Source: CAZCZZ01 sp964503335 (GTDB taxonomy: Bacteria > Verrucomicrobiota > Kiritimatiellia > CAIVKH01). From it: 13,094 bases of DNA. This document shows, piece by piece, positions 1 to 7,512 of the stretch. The notes under the pieces were generated by a model. The model worked only from the letters and a program-made list of their open reading frames with translations, was not told the origin of the DNA and made no database searches. The stretch spans positions 1 through 13,094 of the forward strand of contig CAZCZZ010000081.1 in the NCBI GenBank assembly GCA_964503335.1, in the 5' to 3' direction. The position numbers and the translations under genes are program-made. Within the stretch, counting starts at the first letter, position 1; each line of letters begins with the position of its first letter.

Positions 1-1379
1 AGGATGGTGATCAGGATGCAGGCGGTTAGGGCGATGCGGAGTGTGAGGCCTACGGCGATTGGGGTGGGGTCGGTGGGTTCTTCCACGTAGACGGTTTGAA
101 CGACGCGGAAGTAGTAGAACATTGATATGACGACTCCGAGGGCGGCGAGGATGGCGAGGACTACGAGTTCCGGGCTGATGAGGGCGTTCTTCAAGACCGC
201 CGTGAAGAGCATGAACTTTCCGAAGAAGCCGCTCAGCGGCGGAACGCCGGCGAGCGAGAGCATAGAAACGGCGATGCCGGCGGCGAGCAGCGGGGAGCGA
301 CGATGCAGTCCGGCGAAGGCCGACAGGTTGGCGCCCCCACCCTTCCGGATCACCGCGGCCATCGCGAGAAAACCCGCCATGCTAGAGACCGAGTACTGCG
401 CGATGTAGAAGAGGATGGCGGCCAGGCCCTCGCGATTCATCGCCACGATGCCCATGAGCAGGTAACCGGCGTGGGCGATCGATGAGTAGCCGAGCAAACG
501 CTTCAGGTCCGTCTGCATCAACGCGCCGAGATTGCCGTAAAGAAGCGTCACGCCGGCGACGTAGATCGTCATCGGATCCCAGATGCCGCGCGCGGGAAGC
601 AATCCCTCGAAGAGAAGCGTCAGCATCAGCGCGATGCCCGCGGTCTTACTCCCAGTCGCGAGGAACGACGTCGCGCTCAGCGGGGCGCCTTGATAGACGT
701 CGGGCGTCCACATGTGGCCCGGCACGGCGGATATCTTGAAGCTGAGTCCCAGCAGGACGAGCAGGATGCCGATGGACAGCGCCGTGTCCCCGCCCGCGCG
801 CGTCTCAAGCGCCGCGGCGACGGCGTGGAAGCTCGTCTGGCCCGTCGTGCCGAAGATGTAGCTGATGCCGTACACCACGAGCCCGCTGGAAAGCGCACCC
901 ATGATCAGGTACTTCGTGCCGGCTTCGAGCGACGCGATGTCGCGTCGATGATGGCTGTTCATCACGAAGAAGCTGATCGTGATCAACTCCAGCGCCACGA
1001 AGAGCAGGATGAAATCCACCGCCGAGCAGAGGACGAGCATGCCGACCGACGCGAGCAGGATGAGGACATAGTGCTCCGTGACGCCGTGCTCGAGTTCCTT
1101 CGAGAACACGGCCGCCGTGACCAGCACGAGCGACGTGGTAAACAACAGCAGGCGTTTGAAGAAGAGCGCGAACGCGTCGAGTTTGTACGTGTTGTTGAGG
1201 AAGAGCGACGTCGCGGGCTCAATGACCATGCTGAACGCCAGCAGTCCCAGGACCGCCGCCGCAAGCACGTAGCCCAGTCGCTTCACATTCCGGAACGGCC
1301 GCACCGCTTCTGCGACAAGCGTGCCCAGCGCGAGAATCGCCAGCATCGCCTCCAATTGGACGGGATACAGCAGGTTCAT
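1..1379 (-). CDS. nuoN: NADH-quinone oxidoreductase subunit N, 3' end cut by window edge
   Basis: NuoN is the antiporter-like membrane subunit of complex I nearest the NuoA/J/K region and forms one proton channel. The frame opens at ATG 1379 and stays open for about 459 codons to the left edge, so only some tens of C-terminal residues should be missing (E. coli NuoN has about 485). It is hydrophobic throughout. The expected charged residues are visible: TM5 Glu131 in ALELITI, TM7 Lys215 in GLSFKISAVPGHMWTPD, TM8 Lys245 in GSKTAGIA and a TM12 Lys388 in SGFFGKFM. The broken-helix signature LGYSSIAHAGYLLMG is near residues 296-310. Its ATG overlaps the nuoM stop as ATGA (1376-1379), which suggests translational coupling. 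The last 40 or so visible codons use more GCC, ACC and CTC than the rest of the gene. The identification is firm; only the 3' end is unseen. Confidence 0.96.
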   Translation of the reverse strand, partial: MNLLYPVQLEAMLAILALGTLVAEAVRPFRNVKRLGYVLAAAVLGLLAFSMVIEPATSLFLNNTYKLDAFALFFKRLLLFTTSLVLVTAAVFSKELEHGVTEHYVLILLASVGMLVLCSAVDFILLFVALELITISFFVMNSHHRRDIASLEAGTKYLIMGALSSGLVVYGISYIFGTTGQTSFHAVAAALETRAGGDTALSIGILLVLLGLSFKISAVPGHMWTPDVYQGAPLSATSFLATGSKTAGIALMLTLLFEGLLPARGIWDPMTIYVAGVTLLYGNLGALMQTDLKRLLGYSSIAHAGYLLMGIVAMNREGLAAILFYIAQYSVSSMAGFLAMAAVIRKGGGANLSAFAGLHRRSPLLAAGIAVSMLSLAGVPPLSGFFGKFMLFTAVLKNALISPELVVLAILAALGVVISMFYYFRVVQTVYVEEPTDPTPIAVGLTLRIALTACILITI

Positions 1380-2890
1380 GGCCCCACCGCCTTCTGCTGC
1401 GCGGCCACGGGTTCGCTGTAGTTCAGATCCGTCAACAACCGCGGCCAGAGGCCCGCCGCGACGGAACTGAGGACCAGCACCAGGATAGCGAGTCGAACGG
1501 ACAGACCGGGCGGCGGCGACGGAGCACGCTCACCGCGCGCCTCGCCGTGAAAGGTCGAACGCAGCGCGCGAAACAGATACGTGGCCGTCATCACGACACC
1601 CCAGACGGCTGCGATAGCGCCCACGCGGAATGCCACGCTGCCCTCGGACCAGGACACGATGAATACCATGACCTCCGCCACGAAGTTGGCGAAGCCCGGA
1701 AGTCCGCTTCCCGCGATCACGGCCACCGCGAACGCAACGCCGAGGAAGGGCATCGTGCGCGCCAGCCCGCCAAGGTCGCCGACAAAGCGGCTGCCGGCGG
1801 TTTTCTGCAGGCAATCGGACAGGAGGAAGAACAGCGCGACGATGAGTCCATGCGCCACCATGAAGAACACGACGGCGCTCGCGGCCCCCGCCCCGCCCGG
1901 CGACATCGCCGCGGCGAGAGCGAGCAACAGGTAGCCCATGTGGCTGATCGAACTGTACGCGATGATGTAGTTCCAGTCCGCCTGGCGCATGGCGACGAAT
2001 CCGCCGTAAATGATGTTGATCGTCGCGATGACCGCGAGCGGCTGCGCGAACGATTGAGCGCCTTGCGGCAGCACATCCAAGCCGATGCGCAGGAGCGCGT
2101 AGACACCGAAGTTCTTCGCCACGCCCGCGAAGAGCATCGCTGCGGGAGCCGGCATGGTCGCGTACGTCAGCGGTGACCAGGTGTGGAACGGCCACATCGA
2201 GGACCAGATGCCAAAGCCGACCAGCAGCGCACCGAAGATCCATTGCTGGACGCCCAGCGACAACGGGGTCACCGCGACCTGGTCGCGCAGCGTGTCGAGG
2301 TCCATGGTCTGTCCGCCCACGTAATACAGCAGCGACATGGCAAGAAGCACGGTCATCGCACCGAACGCGATAAACAGCGTCACCTGCATCGCCGCGAATT
2401 TCGGCGTGGTGCGGTATTTGCCTTCGGGCAGATGCCCCCAGATGCTCGTCAGCAGGAATTTGGGAATCGTTGTCACTTCGCAGAAGAAATAGAAGAAGAA
2501 CAGGTTCCTGGACACGAAGGCCGCCAGCGACGTTCCGAGCACCACGGTGAGCAGGAGATAGTAGGCCTTCGGCCGGTCCGGTTGTGCGGATGCCAACATC
2601 GCCGCCAAGCCCACCACGGAGGTCAGCAGCAGCATCGGGAGCGAAAAGGCGTCGACGCAGAGATGCAAGCTCAAGCCCCAGGCCGGCACCCACGGGATAT
2701 CCATCGCGAAGCGGAATCCGTCGCCCGCCGCAAGGGCCACGCCATAGAGGAGCAGCGAACAGAAGGCCGGAACCAGCGCCGACGCGATGGCGGCCGCGCG
2801 GATCTCGCGAACCCTTGTCTCGGGAAGAAGGATGATGAGACCGCAAGCCGCCAACGGCGCCAGCAACAAGATGGAGAGGATATCGTTCAT
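1376..2890 (-). CDS. nuoM: NADH-quinone oxidoreductase subunit M, divergent
   Basis: NuoM is the middle antiporter-like pump of the complex I membrane arm (504 aa, normal for the family, about 14 membrane helices). The TM5 glutamate is present as Glu138 in FFCEVTTIPKFLL. The broken-helix signature AYSSISHMGYLLL is at 311-323 and the TM12 glutamate is Glu406 in GLPGFANFVAEVMVF. The TM7 segment reads GFGIWSSMWPFHTWSP. Aligned on PFHTW, the position normally held by the essential lysine (E. coli Lys234) is Trp229 (codon TGG, 2204-2206). Lys259 in AGVAKNFGVY lies one residue before the usual TM8 lysine. The stretch after PFHTW lacks the usual LPDAH motif. The ATG at 2890 shares one base with the nuoL stop (TGATG), with no clear Shine-Dalgarno, so translation is probably coupled to nuoL. 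Family assignment is secure, but the consequence of the lysine change is unknown. Confidence 0.95.
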   Translation of the reverse strand: MNDILSILLLAPLAACGLIILLPETRVREIRAAAIASALVPAFCSLLLYGVALAAGDGFRFAMDIPWVPAWGLSLHLCVDAFSLPMLLLTSVVGLAAMLASAQPDRPKAYYLLLTVVLGTSLAAFVSRNLFFFYFFCEVTTIPKFLLTSIWGHLPEGKYRTTPKFAAMQVTLFIAFGAMTVLLAMSLLYYVGGQTMDLDTLRDQVAVTPLSLGVQQWIFGALLVGFGIWSSMWPFHTWSPLTYATMPAPAAMLFAGVAKNFGVYALLRIGLDVLPQGAQSFAQPLAVIATINIIYGGFVAMRQADWNYIIAYSSISHMGYLLLALAAAMSPGGAGAASAVVFFMVAHGLIVALFFLLSDCLQKTAGSRFVGDLGGLARTMPFLGVAFAVAVIAGSGLPGFANFVAEVMVFIVSWSEGSVAFRVGAIAAVWGVVMTATYLFRALRSTFHGEARGERAPSPPPGLSVRLAILVLVLSSVAAGLWPRLLTDLNYSEPVAAQQKAVGP

Positions 2891-4719
2891 CAGCGGATCA
2901 ACACCACATAGAGAATGACGGCGGCGCCGAGGCCGAACAGAAAGGCGTACAGGTTGACCCAGCCGTTCTGCAGCATCCGGACCACACGGTTTCCGAATGC
3001 CATACCCGCGACCAAGCCACCGAGACCGAACCGCTGGATGGCGTAGCGGTCAAACAGATCACAGAACGCTGCCAGCCCGCCCTGGAGCACGTTGATAAGC
3101 AGCGTGTACACCTCGTCGATGTAGAACTTGTGCTGCAGCACCCGGTAAACGGGACCAAGCAGTCGCTGCAACATGGCGTCGTCCGGCTTCGCGCGGAGAT
3201 AGAGCAGCGCCGCGGCAGCAAATCCGGCCGCCGGAAGCGCGAGCAACCCGAGCGTCAGCGCAAGGGAGTGCTCCACGTGTTCGGCATGGGAATCGATGAA
3301 GGACGGCACGTAGTTGCCCCAGCCCCCGATGATCGAGAGAAGCGCCAGGAAGCCGAGCGGCAAGGTCATCACCCAGGGCGATTCGTGCGCGTGTCCGTGG
3401 ATATGCTCGTCGCGCGGACGACCAAGGAACGCGACGCAAAACGCGCGGCACATATAGAAGGCGGTCAGGAACGCCGTGAACGCGCCGATGGCGAAAAGCG
3501 CACGGTTGCGATCCATCGCCAGCAGGAGGATCTCATCCTTACTGTAGAATCCGCTGAGCGGCCAGACGCCTGCAAGGGCCAGCGTTCCGACCAGGAAGGC
3601 TGCAAACGTCAGGGGGAGCTTCTTCGAGAGGCCGCCCATCTTCCAGATGTCCTGCTCATGATGCAGCGCATGGATCACGCTGCCCGCAGACAGGAAGAGC
3701 AGCGCCTTGAAGAAGGCGTGTGTGGTGAGATGGAACATCGCCTGCGTGGAGCCGTCCAAGCCGACGGCCATCATCATGTAGCCGAGCTGCGACAGCGTCG
3801 AATACGCCAGGATGCGTTTGATGTCGTTCTGCGTGACCGCAATCAGGGCGGCGAAGATCGCCGTGACGCCGCCGGTCCACGCCACGAAATCCATGGCAAA
3901 CGCGCTGGGCGCGATGAGCCAGACGAGGCGGCACATCATATACACACCGGCCGCGACCATCGTTGCGGCGTGGATCAGCGCGCTCACGGGCGTCGGACCT
4001 TCCATCGCATCCGGCAACCACACATGCAGTGGAAGCTGCGCGCTCTTTCCCACGGCGCCGCAGAAGATGAGCAGTCCGGCCACCGCGGTCACTCCCGCCG
4101 ACAACCCCGCCACGGGCCACGTCTTCTCCAGCGTGGCGAAGTCGAGCGTCCCCGCAAGCGACCATAGAAGCAGGATGCCGAGCATGAACCCGAAGTCGCC
4201 GACACGGTTCGTCAGCAACGCCTTCTTCGCCGCATCGGCGGCGCTTGGCCGCTGATACCAGAAGCCGATGAGGAGATAGGATGAAAGTCCGACCAGTTCC
4301 CAGAAGAGGAAGATCTGGATGAAGTTCGTCGACAGCACGATGCCGAGCATCGAGAACATAAAGAGCGAGAGGCAGGCGAAATAGCGCGAGAAACCCGTGT
4401 CGCCTTTCATGTATCCGAGCGAGAACACATGGATCGCCGCGCCCACACCCGTCACCACGAGCAACATCAGCACGCTCAGGTGATCCACGACGGCGCCGAA
4501 TTCAATCTGCAGCGTGCCGATGTCGAGCCAGTGGATGGGCGCCGGCGTGACGTCCACACCATTGCCGAACTGGAGGTAGACGCGGATCGACGCGATAAAG
4601 GCGGCGACAACGGCACCGATCGAAAGCGCCGCGCTCAGGCGCGGAGAACTCCGCGTCACGCAGGCGATCAGCGCAGCCGCGACGAGTGGCGAAAAGAGGA
4701 TGAACCAGACCGTGCTCAT
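2890..4719 (-). CDS. nuoL: NADH-quinone oxidoreductase subunit L
   Basis: NuoL is the distal antiporter-like pump of complex I, carrying the long lateral helix that runs along the membrane arm. At 609 aa it is full length (E. coli 613). The pump residues are present: TM5 Glu141 in FLFWELVGLSSYLLIGFW, TM7 Lys225 in GAVGKSAQLPLHVWLPDAMEG, Lys339 in THAFFKALLFLSAG and TM12 Lys395 in SGFYSKDEIL. A histidine-rich loop (DEHIHGHAHES, 437-447) lies before TM13, as in many NuoL proteins. The HKFYIDEVY motif at 530-538 marks the start of the C-terminal part that leads into the lateral helix, and a final membrane anchor ends the protein. The ATG overlaps the nuoK stop as ATGA (4716-4719). Unlike NuoM next door, nothing in this sequence is unusual. 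Confidence 0.98.
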   Translation of the reverse strand: MSTVWFILFSPLVAAALIACVTRSSPRLSAALSIGAVVAAFIASIRVYLQFGNGVDVTPAPIHWLDIGTLQIEFGAVVDHLSVLMLLVVTGVGAAIHVFSLGYMKGDTGFSRYFACLSLFMFSMLGIVLSTNFIQIFLFWELVGLSSYLLIGFWYQRPSAADAAKKALLTNRVGDFGFMLGILLLWSLAGTLDFATLEKTWPVAGLSAGVTAVAGLLIFCGAVGKSAQLPLHVWLPDAMEGPTPVSALIHAATMVAAGVYMMCRLVWLIAPSAFAMDFVAWTGGVTAIFAALIAVTQNDIKRILAYSTLSQLGYMMMAVGLDGSTQAMFHLTTHAFFKALLFLSAGSVIHALHHEQDIWKMGGLSKKLPLTFAAFLVGTLALAGVWPLSGFYSKDEILLLAMDRNRALFAIGAFTAFLTAFYMCRAFCVAFLGRPRDEHIHGHAHESPWVMTLPLGFLALLSIIGGWGNYVPSFIDSHAEHVEHSLALTLGLLALPAAGFAAAALLYLRAKPDDAMLQRLLGPVYRVLQHKFYIDEVYTLLINVLQGGLAAFCDLFDRYAIQRFGLGGLVAGMAFGNRVVRMLQNGWVNLYAFLFGLGAAVILYVVLIR

Positions 4720-5018
4720 GCTTTCAGGTTGGTTACCTCTTCGACACCCACATTGCCGCGCACGCGGTACAGCGCGACGACAATCGCCAGGCCGATGGCA
4801 ACTTCCGCAGCCGCGATGGCGATGATGAAAAACACAAGGATCTGTCCTTCAATCCGGTGGCTGTAGCTGGAGAACGCCACGACCGCGAGATTCGCCGCGT
4901 TGAGCATCATTTCCAGCGACATCAGGATGACAAGCGTGTTGCGACGCAGCACGACGCCCGCCATGCCCAGCGAGAAGAGCAGTCCGCTCACAAGCAGATA
5001 TTGGTTAAGCGTCACCAT
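4716..5018 (-). CDS. nuoK: NADH-quinone oxidoreductase subunit K
   Basis: NuoK is a small membrane subunit (100 aa, exactly the usual length) with three transmembrane helices, homologous to MrpC/MnhC antiporter subunits. It carries part of the central hydrophilic axis that links the quinone site to the pumps. The two functionally important membrane glutamates are at their textbook positions, Glu36 in LEMMLNAANLAVVAF and Glu72 in AIAAAEVAIGLAIVVALYR. ATG 5018 lies three bases after the nuoJ stop, and an AAGGA about 14 bases upstream may help initiation. The 3' end overlaps nuoL by four bases (ATGA), indicating tight co-translation of the membrane-arm genes. Confidence 0.98.
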   Translation of the reverse strand: MVTLNQYLLVSGLLFSLGMAGVVLRRNTLVILMSLEMMLNAANLAVVAFSSYSHRIEGQILVFFIIAIAAAEVAIGLAIVVALYRVRGNVGVEEVTNLKA

Positions 5019-5021
5019 GGC

Positions 5022-5522
5022 TCAGGTGAAATCCTTCTTCGAAAGCAACACCACGCCGATCATCGCCACGATCACAATCAACGCCGTCAATTCGAACGGC
5101 AGGAGATAGTGCGTGAACAAGGGCTTCAAGACGTCGCGCAAACCGCCCTGCAGGAGCGCCCCGGACTCTTCCGGAATCGGGATCGGCTTGCGCAGCAGGA
5201 TGTAGAACTCCAGGCCGAGGACCGTCGCAAGCGCCGTCGAACCGACCATGGCGAGGCGCGGGAAGGTCCTCTCTTCACTCGGGTCCGTATCAAGAAGCAT
5301 GATGACGAACAGGAACAGCACGACCACGGCGCCGGCGTAAACCAGCACCTGCACGAGCGCGAGGAAGAACGCTTCGAGCAGCAGGAACAGCCCCGCCATG
5401 CAAAGGAAGAGCTGGATCAGGAACATCGCGCTGTTGATCGCGTTGTGCCGCGTGATCACGAGCAGGCCGCTCGCCAGCATGGCGATACTGAAGATCCAAA
5501 AGAGTATGGTTTGCAGCGTCAT
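5022..5522 (-). CDS. nuoJ: NADH-quinone oxidoreductase subunit J
   Basis: NuoJ is a five-helix membrane subunit of complex I. Its TM3 contains a pi-bulge that changes conformation during turnover and helps couple quinone reduction to the proton path. At 166 aa it is in the usual size range. The diagnostic TM3 motif VYAGAVVVLFLFVIML is at residues 61-76, preceded by Glu51 in LLLEAFF. The last helix reads ELTALIVIVAMIGVVLLSKKD near the C-terminus. The ATG at 5522 follows the nuoI stop (TAG, 5524-5526) after a single base, with only a weak purine-rich tract upstream, so coupling to nuoI translation is likely. Nothing is anomalous. Confidence 0.97.
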   Translation of the reverse strand: MTLQTILFWIFSIAMLASGLLVITRHNAINSAMFLIQLFLCMAGLFLLLEAFFLALVQVLVYAGAVVVLFLFVIMLLDTDPSEERTFPRLAMVGSTALATVLGLEFYILLRKPIPIPEESGALLQGGLRDVLKPLFTHYLLPFELTALIVIVAMIGVVLLSKKDFT

Positions 5523-5523
5523 G

Positions 5524-6024
5524 CTACTTGTTCTTCCACTTCCAGATCACGTCGTTGTGCGTTCCGCCCAACTCGAGCAGCTTTTCCTTCTTCAGCACGA
5601 ACTCCTCGCGCGTGTATCCGGTGACCGCAAAATCACGCTTCAGGAAGATGGCCTCCTCGGGGCACGCCTCCTGGCAGAGCCCGCAGAAGATGCAGCGGAG
5701 CATGTCGATCTCGAATTCCTTCGGCTCCTTCTCGACGTTTGCATCGGCGCGATCCTCGGGGCGGGCGGCAGGGACGATCCGGATCGCCTTGGGCGGACAC
5801 ACAAACTCGCAAAGCTGGCAGGCGACGCATTTGGTGCGTCCGTCCGGATCCTTTACCAGCACGGGCACGCCGCGATACTGGCCGTGAAGCGTTGGACGCT
5901 GCTCCGGGTATTGCAGCGTATTCTTCTTCCGCGGCAGATGCTTGAGCGTGATCCACAGGCCTCGAAGGATCTGCGGCAGATACAGGTGCTCGGCCCAACT
6001 GAGTTTTGCCCGCGCCACCTTCAT
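5524..6024 (-). CDS. nuoI: NADH-quinone oxidoreductase subunit I (2x[4Fe-4S])
   Basis: NuoI is the peripheral-arm ferredoxin-like subunit that holds clusters N6a and N6b and passes electrons from NuoG to N2 on NuoB. With the ATG start it has 166 aa. Two classic motifs are visible: CVACQLCEFVC (Cys66, 69, 72, 76) and CIFCGLCQEAC (Cys111, 114, 117, 121), each followed by Pro. The N-terminal 40 residues include the amphipathic segment that anchors NuoI on NuoH. I chose ATG 6024 because it overlaps the nuoH stop as ATGA (6021-6024), has a GGGGGG tract seven bases upstream (6032-6037), and gives a natural N-terminus (MKVARAKLSW). A longer frame from GTG 6039 would add only MGGHA. The gene sits between nuoH and nuoJ, its conserved place. 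Confidence 0.97.
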   Translation of the reverse strand: MKVARAKLSWAEHLYLPQILRGLWITLKHLPRKKNTLQYPEQRPTLHGQYRGVPVLVKDPDGRTKCVACQLCEFVCPPKAIRIVPAARPEDRADANVEKEPKEFEIDMLRCIFCGLCQEACPEEAIFLKRDFAVTGYTREEFVLKKEKLLELGGTHNDVIWKWKNK

Positions 6025-7040
6025 CGCGTGGCCCCCCACGTGATGATGGCAGCGGTGACGAGCAGGTTGACCAGCGCGAGCGGAACCATGAAGTTCCAGC
6101 CGATGCGCATGAGCTGGTCGTACCGGAAGCGCGGAAGCGTCCAGCGCACCCAGATGAACAGGAAGATGAAGGCGAACAGCTTCAGCATGAAGATGCCGAT
6201 GTGCGCGAGGCCCACGCCGACAGACTCCGCCGGCGCGTTGAACGGGGCGAAGGGCAGCGACCAGCCGCCGAAGAAGAGCGTCGCCATGAGGGCCGAGGAA
6301 ATCGCCATGTTCGCGTACTCGCCCAGGAAGAAGAGCGCGAACTTCATGGAGCTGTATTCCGTGTGGTAGCCGCCCACGAGTTCCTGCTCCGCTTCGGGGA
6401 AATCGAACGGCAGCCGGTTCGTTTCCGCAAACGCGCTCACCATGAAGACAAAGAAGCCGATGGGCTGGGTCAGGATCAGCCAGCCGTTCGCGCCCTGGTA
6501 CTCCACGATCTCACCGAGGTTCATCGTGCCGGTCTGGAGCAGCAGTCCCACGACGCTGAGCCCGAGGCACACTTCGTAGGAAATCATCTGGGCGCTCGAC
6601 CGGATACCGCCGAGGAACGAGTACTTGGAGTTGCTGGACCAGCCCGCGAGAACGATGCCGTACACGGTCAGTGACGTGACGGCGAAAATGAACAGCAGGC
6701 CGACGTCCATGTCCGCGAGGACGCACTTCATGTCGCCGACATAGCTGCCCCACGGGATGACGGATATCGTGAGGAGCGACGGGACAATGACCAGTGCCGG
6801 AGCGAGAATGTAATACGGCTTGTTGACGTAGCCGGGGAGGATGTCTTCCTTCAGGAGGAGCTTCATGAAGTCGGCGATCGGCTGCAGCAGGCCCTGGAAC
6901 CCGACGCGGTTTGGGCCGATGCGATCCTGCATCCACGCCGCCACGCGCCGCTCGGCCAGCACCGTGTAGGCCACGATGCCGAGCAGCGTGAGCACCACGC
7001 AGGAGATCTTGAAGACCTCTATGGCGATTTCCTGAAACAT
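6021..7040 (-). CDS. nuoH: NADH-quinone oxidoreductase subunit H
   Basis: NuoH is the membrane subunit that forms the quinone entry channel with NuoB and NuoD and starts the proton-coupling pathway. At 339 aa it is typical, with about eight membrane helices. Both family signatures are visible. The first spans residues 29-65 and includes QDRIGPNRVGFQGLLQPIAD followed by KLLLKED. The second spans 204-242 and includes FAETNRLPFDFPEAEQELV, then GGYHTEYSSMKFALFFLGEY. The acidic residues of these loops, which line the E-channel (Glu206, Asp213, Glu217, Glu219, Glu228), are present. ATG 7040 is one base after the stop of the CBS-domain gene, with AGGAAC upstream. In most bacteria nuoH directly follows nuoG; here one gene separates them. 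Confidence 0.98.
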   Translation of the reverse strand: MFQEIAIEVFKISCVVLTLLGIVAYTVLAERRVAAWMQDRIGPNRVGFQGLLQPIADFMKLLLKEDILPGYVNKPYYILAPALVIVPSLLTISVIPWGSYVGDMKCVLADMDVGLLFIFAVTSLTVYGIVLAGWSSNSKYSFLGGIRSSAQMISYEVCLGLSVVGLLLQTGTMNLGEIVEYQGANGWLILTQPIGFFVFMVSAFAETNRLPFDFPEAEQELVGGYHTEYSSMKFALFFLGEYANMAISSALMATLFFGGWSLPFAPFNAPAESVGVGLAHIGIFMLKLFAFIFLFIWVRWTLPRFRYDQLMRIGWNFMVPLALVNLLVTAAIITWGATR

Positions 7041-7041
7041 C

Positions 7042-7512
7042 TTACGTTGGTTGTTCCTGCGATTCTTCGCCCGGGTACGAGGGCCCGAGGATGTAACGCT
7101 CCAATTGCTGGATCGTGAATTCCTTCTCGCTGATGATGTTCTTCACCACGTCGCCGATGCTGATCATCCCCACGAGCTTGTCGTTCTCCAGCACGGGCAG
7201 GTGTCCGATCTTCTTCGCCGAGAGAATCTTCATGCACTCCTCTAGCGTCACTTCGGGCTGCACGACAAAAAGCTTCTTCGTCATGAGTTCGCCAACCGTG
7301 ACGGCCTTCGAATTGCGTCCCTTCAGAATGACCTTTCGCGCGTAGTCGCGCTCCGAGAAGATTCCGACGAGGTTGCACTCGGCATCCACAATCAGGATGG
7401 CGCCGATATCCTTCTCCGCCATCAGCTCCAGGGCTTGGAACACCGTCGCATCGGGCGACAGCGCCCAAAGCTGCGGACTCTTGCTCTGCAACACCTGTCG
7501 TACCGTTGTCAT
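7042..7512 (-). CDS. Stand-alone CBS-pair protein embedded in the nuo operon
   Basis: This is a 156-aa soluble protein made almost entirely of two CBS domains (about residues 8-64 and 73-128), a Bateman module that in other proteins binds adenosine-type ligands such as AMP, ADP, ATP, SAM or NAD(H). Each repeat ends in the ribose/phosphate-contact pattern S/T-x-x-D: Ser53-Glu-Arg-Asp56 in GIFSERDYARK and Ser118-x-x-Asp121 in GMISIGDVVK. No catalytic domain, signal peptide, membrane helix or DNA-binding motif is visible. The C-terminal tail (about 20 residues) is polar and acidic. It lies between nuoG and nuoH, overlapping nuoG as ATGA and leaving one base before nuoH, and it has a perfect AGGAGG at 7520-7525. 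It is not a known complex I subunit. A role as an energy- or redox-state sensor for complex I is inference from context only. The fold call is firm and the function unknown. Confidence 0.93.
   Translation of the reverse strand: MTTVRQVLQSKSPQLWALSPDATVFQALELMAEKDIGAILIVDAECNLVGIFSERDYARKVILKGRNSKAVTVGELMTKKLFVVQPEVTLEECMKILSAKKIGHLPVLENDKLVGMISIGDVVKNIISEKEFTIQQLERYILGPSYPGEESQEQPT

Noticed and set aside
1530..2846. Second minus-strand frame of about 438 codons within nuoM
   Set aside because: It is out of frame with the clear NuoM sequence, Arg-rich and without conserved motifs.
3379..3411. Histidine-rich loop in NuoL (DEHIHGHAHES) as a possible metal-binding novelty
   Set aside because: His-rich segments at this place are common in NuoL proteins of many bacteria, so it is not distinctive.
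3130..4167. Plus-strand frame of about 345 codons opposite nuoL
   Set aside because: The translation is highly charged and repetitive (Arg, Glu, Gln, His), as expected for the reverse of hydrophobic membrane-protein codons; no independent support.
6025..6039. GTG start for nuoI adding five residues (MGGHA)
   Set aside because: ATG 6024 forms the ATGA overlap seen repeatedly in this operon and has a G-rich tract at the right spacing.
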